Source of the DNA: Pithys albifrons albifrons
Taxonomy: Eukaryota > Chordata > Aves > Passeriformes > Thamnophilidae
Length of the DNA: 64,000 bases
Assembly: GCF_047495875.1 (NCBI RefSeq)
Contig: NC_092463.1
Coordinates: 3,853,057-3,917,056 of the forward strand
Direction of reading: 5' to 3'
How positions within the stretch are numbered: position 1 is the stretch's first letter; each line of letters starts with the position of its first letter. Made by a program: the position numbers and the translations under genes. Shown one piece after another: positions 1-11,700 of this stretch. The notes beneath the pieces are model-generated. The model saw only the letters and a program-made list of their open reading frames with translations. It did not search any database and was not told the origin of the DNA.

Positions 1-179
1 TGTATCTATAACTTAGAGACCTGGCACAAATCCCTAGTGGAGACTTCTCCCTTGGCCCTGAGTGACACCTCAGCATCCTTTGCACCATGACACTGGTCAA
101 ACACCAGAGCAGGCTGCCCAGACAGGCTGTGGGCTGCCCAGACAGGCTGTGGGGTCTCCACCCAAACCCCACCACACAC

Positions 180-600
180 AATCACAGAATGGTTCAGGCA
201 GGAAGGGCCCACAGTGGGTCAGCTGGTTCCACCTCCCTGCTCAAGCAGGAACATCCCAAAGCACATGGCACAGGAGTGTGTCCAAATGGTACTTGAGTAT
301 CTCCAGCAGGGGAGACTTCACACCCTCTCTGGCCAATCTGTTCCACTGCTCAGTCAGCCACACAGGAAAATTCATCCTCGTATTCAGGTGGAACTTCCTG
401 GGCATCAGTTTCGCTTGTTGTGTCTTGTCCTACTGCTTGACACCACAGAGCAAAGCCTGATCCACCCTCCTGGCTCCCTTCAGATACTGATGGACATTGA
501 TGAGGTCCCCTCTCAGTCATCTCTCCTTGAGGCTGAACAGGCCCAGCTCCCCCAGCCTTTCCACCTAGGAGAGCTGCTCCAGTTCTGAGCACTGGCTGCA
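180..600 (-). mobile_element. CR1 LINE, older 5'-truncated copy
   Basis: The reverse complement of a CR1 3' region, starting AATCACAGAATGG and including the RT C-terminal segment. It is clearly more diverged than the young copies elsewhere. It lies in the last ATG14 intron. Confidence 0.75.
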
Positions 601-915
601 GCTGGCTCTGCTCTGAGCAGGGGCTGGGTCTCCAGAGGTCCTGGCTAAACCCACCTGTGCCGTGACTCCGAGTTCCCTGCTGCCACTGCCTGGTGGGAGA
701 AGCGATTGCATCCCACCCCATCCCTCCGCTCTGGGCTGCCTGTGCTCCACCCAGAGCAGGATCACCCTCACTGAGCCAAAGCAGGCACTTTGAGAGGCCT
801 TGTGACCCACCCTGAGGGTTTCACAGAGGCAGAGGAAGGCAGATCACCCACAGCCAGCAGCATTCCTGCCACAGTTCATTCCAAAGCTGCTCAGGGAAAT
901 AAGAGCAAAAATTTC

Positions 916-985
916 ATGGAATCATTTAGGTTGGAAAGGACCCCCAATATCACCAAGTCCAACCACTAAATGCAGTAACTGTTTA
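916..985 (-). mobile_element. CR1 3' end fragment
   Basis: ATGGAATCATTTAGGTTGG ... CACCAAGTCCAACC is a short CR1 3' tail. Confidence 0.75.
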
Positions 986-2684
986 ACACAGGCCAAGGGT
1001 GTTTCTCCAGCCTTAGTGGGAGAAGGAGCCTGAAGCAGTGACTTAGCATGGAAAACTTTAATCCAAACAATCAAAGCTTGGTAAAATTATATGTAAATGA
1101 AAACAGCAGTGTATAAAGGAGATTATCAGGCAGCTAAAGGTTTAGGTATCTAAAGGAAAATAGAGCTGGTTGCTGCAAAATTTATAGCCATCTGAGAAAT
1201 TAAAGACAAACACTCCTCTTTCATAATCCAGAAAGGAATGGGAGTGCTGCCTCCTGGCAAAGTGTTTTGCTTAACAAGGCAACATGAGAAGAGTCATCAG
1301 GTTTGAGGTCAGAAGGGCTCATTAGATCATCTCCAGTGACCTCCCCTATAACAAAGGCCACCATGTTCCACCCATTCTCCCTGTCCTGAGCCCAGAAACT
1401 CCTGCCTGGTGACAGTATCCATTCCAGAAACTCACCCAGCCTTGGGAGGGTGACAGAAGGAAGCAGAATCCCCACCTTCATTCTTGTGGGCAATTAATCT
1501 GTGCTGAGTGCATGTGCTTCCCTTCAGCCAGCTCATACCCTCTGCTCCCACTGGTGTCCCTAAAGCCATTCAGCCTGGTGGGTATTTTATCCAACTCTCC
1601 TGTAACCTCTTTTACCACCTGGACCCAACTGATGCAGGAGGAGCTCTGTGACACCTGCACAGGTACCCACTGTGGCACCTGGACCTTTTCCAGGAGCTGC
1701 TTTCCAGGACACAGTTCTCCATTCTATGGGTATTTCCTGCACTGTCCTTGTTTCCAGGCAAGCAGCAGCAAGCACAGACTTTTTCCAAACCAAGCTGTAT
1801 TACAAAGATTTGGCTCCCCATGTCTTTAGGCTGAATCAGTAGGGATATATCCAGAGAACACAAGGTAAGTGGGAAGAGGCAGTTCCTCTTAGTGGCACTG
1901 CAGGGTTTTGAATAAAACTAGATCTGTACACAGGAACAAAGTGGATAAGTAGATTTCAGAACATTACACTAAAGGGGGGGAATAAAGCACTAGTCACATC
2001 AAACAAATATTTCCAGGCTGTCTCAGGAACAAGTGACTTCTGGCTGGATTATCCCAATGGGAAATCAATGTTTGCTTTCTTATATTTAAGTTGTAAAAAA
2101 AAATTATCAACCTTGGTCCATGCAAGGGCAGGAACTGATGTTCTTTTCCTCACGTACTAAGTTAACAGAAAAGTTGTCTTTAATCTTAATTTACATGTAA
2201 ATGAATATCATTTGAAGTGTCAGCTTTGGTCTAGGGAGTCCACTGACTGGAATTATTTTGGGAAAGGCTTGCCTAGGATTCTGTTCAGGGTTCATGCTGC
2301 TGGATGCTCTCAGGTATTCACATCCTGGCAAGGCGTGGGCAGGGTCATATTTGGAGCATGGCAAAGCTGCCTGGCATATGTGCTGCTGTTCCCTGGGGGG
2401 AAGGAGTTCCTGCTTCTGGGAGCAGGGGAAGTAAGTCCATCATCAGCTACCAAGCCTCCAGCTGGACCTGCCATATGCTGAAACATAGCAAAGACACGTC
2501 TCTGAAATCTAATTTCCTGCTCAGGAGCCTCTTTTCCTGTTCTCTCGTGTCTCCTCCTGAATTTCTGTGCTGAGGACTGATCCACAGGTACAGCAGAACA
2601 GAATTTCCCTCGTAAGTAACGAGGCAAAGGCATAAATTTAAAAGGGACTCAGCCACAAGAGATGTGAGATTTTGCTTTTCTTAC
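986..2684. other. ATG14 intron 9, remainder
   Basis: No exon, RNA or clear repeat seen. It was inspected on the minus strand for the acidic linker and BATS exon without success. Confidence 0.6.
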
Positions 2685-2770
2685 CTGCCCAGGTTCTCAG
2701 TGTCTGGGCTGACCAGGTACATGAGGTTCCTGAGGGTATGCAGTGGGTGCAACAGATCCAAATTTACATG
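2685..2770 (-). CDS. ATG14: ATG14 exon 9 (last exon in the window)
   Basis: 86 nt encoding [20 protein letters not shown] then SPDTENLG, with donor AG|GTAAGA. The terminal exon with the acidic linker and BATS domain should follow at positions below 1. Confidence 0.95.
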
Positions 2771-5700
2771 CTGCCATGGAGAAGGAAAAAAACCCAACAC
2801 ATTATCAGTTCCCGGAAGAAACCAGCAGGCACAGTTGGTATTTTAAAAGCTATTTCAAGAATCCAAATGTGCATTCCCCCTACCTGAGAGAAGCAAAGGT
2901 GAAGGATATTGGCATTCAGCTTCTTCACTGCCCGAGTGAACCTGTGTCTGCTGAGATTCTCTCCACAGAATTCGCTGTTAAAACACAACACACACAGAAA
3001 GCAAAATGCTGTGAAAATACACTTACTGGAGACGTCAGCATTCCATGCCCTGTTTTCCTGAAACAAATCCTGGAGCAAACATCCTGGCAGTGAGCACTTG
3101 TTTAAAGTGTACAGCCAGTTTTAGAGTGCTCAGGAGATTAATTTTTCACCTGGCAAGACTGGAAGCATTTTATCAACATGCCCTGCCTGCCCTGGTCTCA
3201 CCAGTTTCCACAGCACAGGTGGTGCAAACTGCATGAAACCCAAAGATCCACTGTGACCAAACTGTTTCAGATCTCCTTTTAAATCCTGTATTGTTTCCTG
3301 TTCCCAGTCTTGTCGTTCTGGGAATGCTGAGGACCCAAACAAAATCATGGAATCACAGAATGGTTGGGATTGGAAGGGACATTGAAGATCATCCAGTTCT
3401 AACCCTGTCACAGGGTGGAAAAAAAAGCAGAGACCCTACAAGATTTTTGTGCCCTCACTTCAAACCCCACCATTTTAAACATTTAAAAGAATTTCAGCAG
3501 CATGTTTGAGACCCCTGGAAAACTCACCAGGTCTACAGCTCCTCCAGGACTTCTGCACAAATCCATCTGCTCCACACAGACATCAAAAATTTAAGTGCTT
3601 TTCATCCCAAATGGGGTTTGTGCAAAGCACTCCTGGCTCTGACAGCCAGGTATGTTCCCCATGGGAATTTTATCCCAAGGCAATCAAATTGCTGTCAAGC
3701 CATATTGTAAGGCCCTGCTTTACAGCACAGAATGTAGCAGAGCTATTCAAGAGCTGCTCAGTTGGGCTGGGATTTTGTGAAGCCCAGTGGGGGTCCCATG
3801 AAATGAAAAGTGCTATTCATGCACTTGTCATATTTCATTTCTAATTTGATGATGCTGAATACACCAATTAGAAGAGAGTTATTTCCAGCTGTGACGGTTG
3901 GTCTACACTCTCAGGAGGTAAAAAAGGAGGGACTGTTAACTGTGGTCTAAAATCCTACTATTCCTTCCCTCAAACAACCCAAAAACCCACGAGCAATCCA
4001 TGTCACTACAAAAGCTGTTCCCATTCATGACTTTGATCCCCAAACCAAACTGACTCCAGGTCAGCCAGAACTGGTCCCTGAGCCACCTGCTGTGTTTACT
4101 TGCCTGTTGCAGAGCTTCTTGGGAAGGTTCACATCAAGTATGAGAGACAAAGTGTTAACGAGCTGAGTTGCATAGCACAATGCAGCACTGATGGTATGAG
4201 CAGGGTTGTTGTGTTCCATATCTGAAACAAATAAAAACAACACCAAAGTCTTGTTTTAAACGAACCCTTGGTGGGTGTGTTAATGTGTTACTGAAGTCTG
4301 CTCTGGAAAATGTCAGTTGTAAGTAGGGAGAACAGCCTGAATCAAGCAATCATTTACAGTGAAATCTGTCAGAAGCTGGAAGAAAATAGTAATTCCTGGA
4401 ATTCCTGTTAAGATGACGGCATGTGAACCATGTCAAAACTGTGAATAATTAACTTTATTTCTCTATTACATTGTACTGTGTGTCCCAGTGAGCATTTCCT
4501 GCAGAAGGGCATTTCAGTAGACTAATCATCAAATCACAGAATGGTTTGGGCTGGGAGGGACCTTAAAGATCACCCAGTTCCAGCTGGGCAGGGAACCTCT
4601 CACTATAATCCCTGTGCTGCTATTTATTTCTGACTCAGGTTTATCTGGGAGAGGACAAATGGACCAGTCTCCTGCTCCACACTCAGTACTTTCTCCAGGC
4701 ATCCAAGGCTTCTGGAGCATCCCAGATGCCCAAAATCAGACCTTCACAGAATCATAGAATCGACTGGGTTAGAAAAGACCTCTGAGATCATCAAGTCCAA
4801 CCCTTGGTCCAACTCCAGTCCCTTTACCAGATCATGGCACTCAGTGCCACGGCCAAGCTCACCTTAAAAACCTCCAGGGATGGGGAATCCAACCCCTCTC
4901 TGGGCAGCCCATTCCAATGCCTGAGCACTCTCTCTGCAAAGAATTTGTTTCTGCTCTCCAACTTCAATTTCCCCTGGCAGAGCTTGAGCCCATCGTGCCC
5001 CCTTGTCCTATTGCTGAGTGCCTGGGAGAAGAGACCAACCCCCACCTGGCCAGAACTTCCCTTCAGGCAGTTCTAGACAGTGCTGAGGTCACCTCTGAGC
5101 CTCCTCTTCTCCAGGCTAAACACCCCCAGCTCCCTCAGCCTCTCCCCACAGCACTTGTGCTCCAGTCCCTTCTCCAGCCTCGTTGCTCTTCTCTGGCCCC
5201 CCTCCAGCCCCTCAATCTCTTTCCTGAACTGAGGAAACCTTGCTCCTTACCAGGTCCTTGTGTAGTCTTCTTCTCTTCCACCCAGTTGTAGTAGGCTGAG
5301 TAGTCCCCATTGTTGGGCAGGGTGATCCAAGGGCCTGTGATGCTGATGCTGGTGTCCCCGTTGTGGTCATCACACACCCACCTGCCCGACAGGTACGTGG
5401 TCCTCCTGGCCTCCGCCAGCTTGCTCACAGTGCTGGAGGTCATGGCATTGTCACTCTCAGAGGACACATCTGCAGGGTCTCTGCAGCACAGACAGGGTTG
5501 GAAAGGAAGTTTTAAAAATGTAATCAAACACAGGTTCAGCAGGAGCTGAGCCAGATTTCACCGAGGGCAAAATGCTTGTAGAAAGAGTCCTGCAGAACTT
5601 CTTATTTCCCAAACTGCTTTCCTTTGGTTTGGGATTTTTAATGACTTATTTTTGTATAATCAGAATGGTTTGGGTTGGAAGAGACCTTCAAGACCATCCC

Positions 5701-8700
5701 ATTCCACCCCCTGTCATGGGCAGGGACACCTTTCCACTAGGCCAGGTTGCTTCAAGCCCCATCCAGCCTGGCCTTGAACACTTCCAGGGATGTGAATCCA
5801 CATTTTAAGAAAGTTTAACACAGGACACACAGCTCAGATCATTCAGTGGGGAGAAGGAAGCACCTCCAAATTCTGCTATTCTGGATGTTATGGGTTCACC
5901 TAGGTGGGCCTAAATTTGGGCTCTGAAGTTTGGACTAGGCCAAAGCTGTCAGCTGACTTGAGCTGGGCTGGGCTAACAGCTGACCTCTTCTAGCCAGTAA
6001 TTTTGTATTCCATACCACATTATGACATCATCTCCAGGGAAGTAGGAACCAGTGTGGGAGTGGTTAAGGCAGTCGCTTCTCAGCCCTCCTCTTGGGAGGA
6101 TGCACGATGCTGTCCCAGGGGGGATGGAGAGGACCAGGCCCACCACTGGCTCACAGGGTATCTCAGGAAAGTAAACTGTGTTGTTCTGGGTCTCTCCTTT
6201 CTGCTTGGGTTTGTCTCCCTGGGGAATAAGCTTCTTCTTAAGTAATGTGTAGTTAAGACAGTAGAATTTGTGTGTTCGTTAAGCTGAGGTGGGGAACTTG
6301 TTGTTGCAGACTTGTGTGAGTGAATATTTGTACTCTCTTCTAATTGTCTCTTTTTTTCTGTGAAAAATATATGTAGTTTTAGTATAAATGCAGTTTGAAG
6401 TGTTTTTTTTCCTTTCCCCTCTCTTTTCCTCCCTTTCCCTGGTGTTAGGAGGGAGGCTTTTCTCTCTGTGCTTGGGGGGGGTTGGCAGTTGCTTATCTCA
6501 AACCAAGACACTGGACTTCTATCTTAGGGTGAGAAGCTTTGCCTTTGGGGAACAAACCTCCTTCTCCTCACAGGTGCTACAGGAGCCTCTTCCTTAGACT
6601 GACACAACTCCCCTCTGGGTGTCTAAAGCCAAGCAAAATGAGCCCAAAGGGTAAGCCTTGCACACCTCATGCTTGTCTTCACCTCCTCGATGGGGAAGAT
6701 GACCGAGGTGAGCTCCAGGATGTGTGCCCTGCGGAGGTTTGCCAGGTGCTCATACTGGGTTTTCAGCTCGTGGGTTTTCTTCTCCACCAGCTCCCCCAGC
6801 CTGCGGTTGTGCCTCTGGATCTTCTCCTTCTTCTCCTGGTGCCGCTGAGCGCGGCGATAGTGCTTCTGGTTCTCCTCCTTAATCCTCAGCAGCCCCTCTG
6901 TGTCTGTGGGAACAGCAGCAGATGTGACCCTTGGAAAAGGCTCTGGGAGCTGCTTGTGGCAAAGCTTGAGAAAAGCTTTGTTAATATTTATGGAAAATAA
7001 AATCTATAGCAGCCTAAAACACCAAACTCTGCTAAACTATTAACGTCCTCCAGCTGCTCAGTGGCACAACTTTTTAATCTCCTCTGAAGGTCTCTGAAGA
7101 GACTGCAACTGGGATTATTCTCTGCCTATCTTCTACCCAGTTATTTTTGGATTCGGAGCAGAAAAGCCAAGATTTCCCAGTTTAATTAAACTCTGAGGTA
7201 ATCATCCTGACAGAAATAGCCTGACTGTACATGTTTGCACGGTGCTGGCCAAAATCAAGTGCAGATTGCAGCCAAAATCAAGTGCAGATTGCATCTTCAT
7301 TCACCACTTCTGGCACCTCTGCTGCTGTGTCTTATTTGGGCTCCGCACTCATGGATGTGCCCTTAAAGCACTTGGATCCCAATGGTGCAGAGTCCTTGTT
7401 TCCACAGGGAACACTGGCTGTCCCCCTTTCCTAAATGAGAAATGTACTGGTGCTGCAACCTCCTGGATTCACTCCATGCATCAGGCTTGGGAAAATACAC
7501 TTCAAGAGCATCTCGAAGCATCAGAGGTTGCACAGATGATCTTAGAGGTCTTTTGCAACCTGAATGATTCTCTGATCTGCTGACTCTGCTACAAAAATGA
7601 CTGACTGCAGCAATGCTGCCAACAAACATGTGGTGCCACAGAGTGTCAGCCACCTCTGCCTTTCCACAGCACAGGGAAAGATTCCTTAGGCACTCTCCAA
7701 GCAAATGTCTGACTCTCAATCCTCCCTAGTTTGAAGGGTGCCTGACCCTGCAGGCACAGAGCTGCTTTCTCTGGACACCAGGAATTATTTCCAGTCCTCT
7801 GATCTGCTGCAATCCATGATGTGTCTGGTAGGAAGGAAGATGTGATACGTGGGAGATGCAAAGTCCCAGATTAAAGGAGGTGAGAATAGTTTCTCCATGC
7901 AGATAAGAACTAATATTCCTCATGGCTATAAAATAAGTGCCCCCTGTTAGAAGAGCAGTAGTGAACCCAACTTTTCTCTGAGCAATCCCTGTGTGTCAGC
8001 TGCAATCCCTTTAAGCATTCCTCTAATGTCAACAGAAAATCAATCAACTCTTGCATTCATATTCCCAAACTCTTCTTTGCATAAAGAATAAGAGACAGAG
8101 GAGGAAGAAAACATCCATCTGTTCAATTTTCACATCCATATACTTGAAAGGCTACTTTTTCACAGAGTGAACTCCCTTCCCTGCAGGTCCAACAGCAATT
8201 ATTTGAGAGCAGGGGAGAACACACACGTTTCCTCTTTAGCAGTCCCAGTGCAGAAACAACTGTCCTTTTGCATGCACAGCAACTCTGCTTTATGACCCAG
8301 TTTATGAGGTGATTAAAATTTGTCCCCAGGAGTATTTCAGGACACCACTCTGTCCCACATGCCTGCACTGCCTGATAAAGGCAAGCCCAGGCACACTGAT
8401 CTCTGTCCTCTGCCAGGGGTTTGCCAGCCCATCCCCTTCAACTGCTCTCCACAGACAGAAGGCAAACACACAGATTTGAAAACATTATTTTAAGAAGGGT
8501 CGATTATTGAGGTCTCCAGGAGAGTCAACTCCAAAAGCAGGAAGCCAGTGTTCTAGAAATTGCTCTTGTTTTGGAAAATTAAACTATGCCACATCCAAGG
8601 GAAGAAAACCAACCTTTTTACACTTTCTGTTGTGGCCAAAGAGTGACCCAGGTTGGGTTCCTGATCTCATGGCAAAAGTTAATTTTAGGTCTATCTGCAA

Positions 8701-11700
8701 GAACAATTTTGGTGTGACTGAGCTAACAACAGGTTAGTTGGGCAACAGTTATCTAAGTTTGTAGGTTAAACCTAATCAAGTTCACTGTGAATCAAGAGAA
8801 GCTGCAAAAGTTGCAGAAAATAAACTTCACAAAGAGTAGAAAAGTGGAGGGACTCCCCTCACTGGCTGGTGCTAACATTCTGCCACCTTCAGAGCTGCAT
8901 TTGAAGAAAAGGTGACAAAGTTCCTCAAAGTCACATTGATCTCCTCTTTTCCTTTCTTCACAGGATAAAAAGTAGTCACAATCTCCATAGTAATAATAAT
9001 GATAATCTTCTACCTACTGAAACACTTCTTTTTCTTCACCTTCCTCTTCTCTGAATCAAACACCAATTTTCTGATCTGTTCCTTGTGTTTTATTCCCAAT
9101 ATTCTCTTCCAGACTTTCTCCAGTTGATCTGCACCTTTCTTAGGTTGCTCAAATTGGACTCAGGCTTCCACTGAGGAGGCAACACCAGAGGGCACAGCAG
9201 GGTAACTGCTTCCATCTTAAATACAACACCTGTATTAGTTAACTCAGAATGAGGCCTGAACCTTTCTGGAACAGCATGAGATTAATAATTTTTATTTAAT
9301 TTGCAACTCCCAAATTTCACCAGCACCCCCCACTCTGGGTTTATGTTTCTCTTTCCTGAACGAGGTGCACTCAACTTTGTCCTGTTCAGATAATGTTGTT
9401 TATTTACCTGCATGATTCTGAATCTGATGCTGTTCTCTGCAGAAGTCATCCACCTTGGCTTTCCATTCCACCTTCTATTCCACCACAGGAGCTATTATGG
9501 GAAGTGCTGAGCAGAACTGGGACAGCACTGGCTCCTGCTGAGCTCCTCCTGTCTCATCTCCTCGCTTTGACCAATGTCCCCACTCTCTGAATGCAGCTTT
9601 TCTAACCTTGCAGGGATCACACTCAGAACAAATGCCTTTGTTTGCTCACTGGACAGTTCCAGGTAGTGGCCAAACCCAAGTTCTGTGCAGGTTCTGCCTC
9701 ATCCTCCACTACACCACTTGATCCCCACACAAGGGTTGATTTGACGTGGCCTATTCATAACAAACTGATCCCTATTTTTAACCCCCTCACCTTCCAATTA
9801 CCAGCAAAGTGCTCACAGGTTTGTAACTCTCATTAGCTTAAGGGTCCTCCTTCCTTCATCCTGTTTTCCCTCTGTTTCTGGGGACATCCTCTCTTGTGTG
9901 TTCCCAACTGCTCCAGACTATTTCAGCTTGCTCCTGAACTTCCACAAGGCCTTGCTGACACAACCAAAATAATATTTAGCTGTCTGTTTCCTTTCCTTAG
10001 CCTGCAGCCCTCTCATGATGTAAAATTTAATCTGGCTAAGCAGCTGATCACATTTTCTTTGTGGAAAGATGAAGCAAAGGCAGCACTGAAGTCTTCAGAC
10101 TTCTCTGCACTGTTTCTTGCCCTCATTCCTGTTAATTAACAGATTTATCTACTCCTTCACCTTTCACTTATTATACATTTCCCACTGTTAATATCCATCC
10201 TCCTTAGTACCTAAAAATCATTTTGCATCTCAGCATTTTTGCTGTTATCACCACAAGCCTGTGCTACTCCTTTGCAACTATTCTCAGGTTATGCCTCTGC
10301 TTCCACTCTCTGATGACTCCTCTTGAATTCCAAGTGATAAAAATATCCCTCATTCAATCAATATGTATCTGAATATGCTTCCTCTACTTCTTTTGCATGC
10401 AGGTTGTGCTGCACATTCACTTCTGAAAAATGACCCTACAGATTAAGTTTAAAAAATCTACTGAGTTTCTGAATGAATCACAGGATGGATTGGATTGGAA
10501 AAGACCTCAGAGATCATCAAGTCCAACCCTTGGGCCAACTCCAATCCCTTTACCAGATCATGGCACTCAGTGCCACAGCCAAGCTCAGTTGAAAAACCTC
10601 CAGGGATGGGGAATCCACCCCCTCTCTGGGCAGCCCATTCCAATGCCTGAGCACTCTCTCTGCAAAGAATTTTTTCTCCTCTCCAACTTCAGTTTCCTCT
10701 GGCAGAGCTTGAGCCCATCGTGCCCCTTGTCCTATTGCTGAGTGCCTGGGAGAAGAGACCAACCCCCACCTGGCCAGAACTTCCCTTCAGGGAGTTCCAG
10801 ACAGTGCTGAGGTCACCTCTGAGCCTCCTCTTCTCCAGGCTGAACACCCCCAGCTCCCTCAGCCTCTCCCCACAGCACTTGTGCTCCAGTCCCTTCTCCA
10901 GCCTTGTTGCTCTTCTCTGGCCCTGCTCCAGCAGCCCACACTGCATTTCAGGGCCTCTTGCTCAAGGAGGATTGGAGGGTTTTGGACAGGTGTGGGTTAA
11001 AATTCATCAGCTGCACCAAATTTGTAACAGCGGCAGAGCTGTTTGCTCCTCCTTATCAAGAGGAAGTGATCAGAAACCCTACACTGAATAAAGCACCTCC
11101 AGGGTCACAGCCAAAGTCACAGCCTGCTAAACAGCTACTCCTAAAGCTAAAAACTATCTCCATCCAGCTGAATAATTTCTGCTGTTTGCTAATTAAAACC
11201 CAAGCATGAAAAGGCTAAAATCCACTCACCCATTTGCCTTCAAGTTGATTTAAGAAGCGACGGTTTGGAAATTCACTGTTTTTAAAAAAACTAAGGCTCA
11301 AATTCACCTCAAATTGGTTTCTCACTCAAAGGCACAGGGATTTTTTCACTTCACAAAAGCACAGGCCTTACTCACGTCTTGTCATTTCATCATTTTCTTT
11401 GCAAATGGTCTGTTTCAGCTGCTCAATCCTCATCTTGCAAGACATTATTTTCCATCTCTGGAAAAAAAGAACATTCAGCAACTCTAGGGCACCAATGACT
11501 TCAAACACACTGACTAATGATTAACAACAAAGGCAGCAGCTTTAGTGCACAAGAAGCAGGATGCTCTTAGATGGATCAAACAACTAAATATTTCATACAG
11601 TGCTTTGGTGCACTGAAGAATGCCACGAACAGAATTGATGCTTAATATAAAGTCAATCAGTAAAATTAGTTATTGAACAAATGAAATGAAAAATACTGAT

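Noticed and set aside
1221..2633. Candidate last exon of ATG14
   Set aside because: Minus-strand frames here show none of the acidic linker or the BATS-domain C-terminus, and no phase-compatible acceptor is followed by similarity.
4102..4103. Treating the GC donor of ATG14 exon 7 as a sequencing error or choosing the nearby GT
   Set aside because: The GT alternative adds 4 nt and breaks the frame. AG|GCAAGT is the recognised consensus for GC donors.
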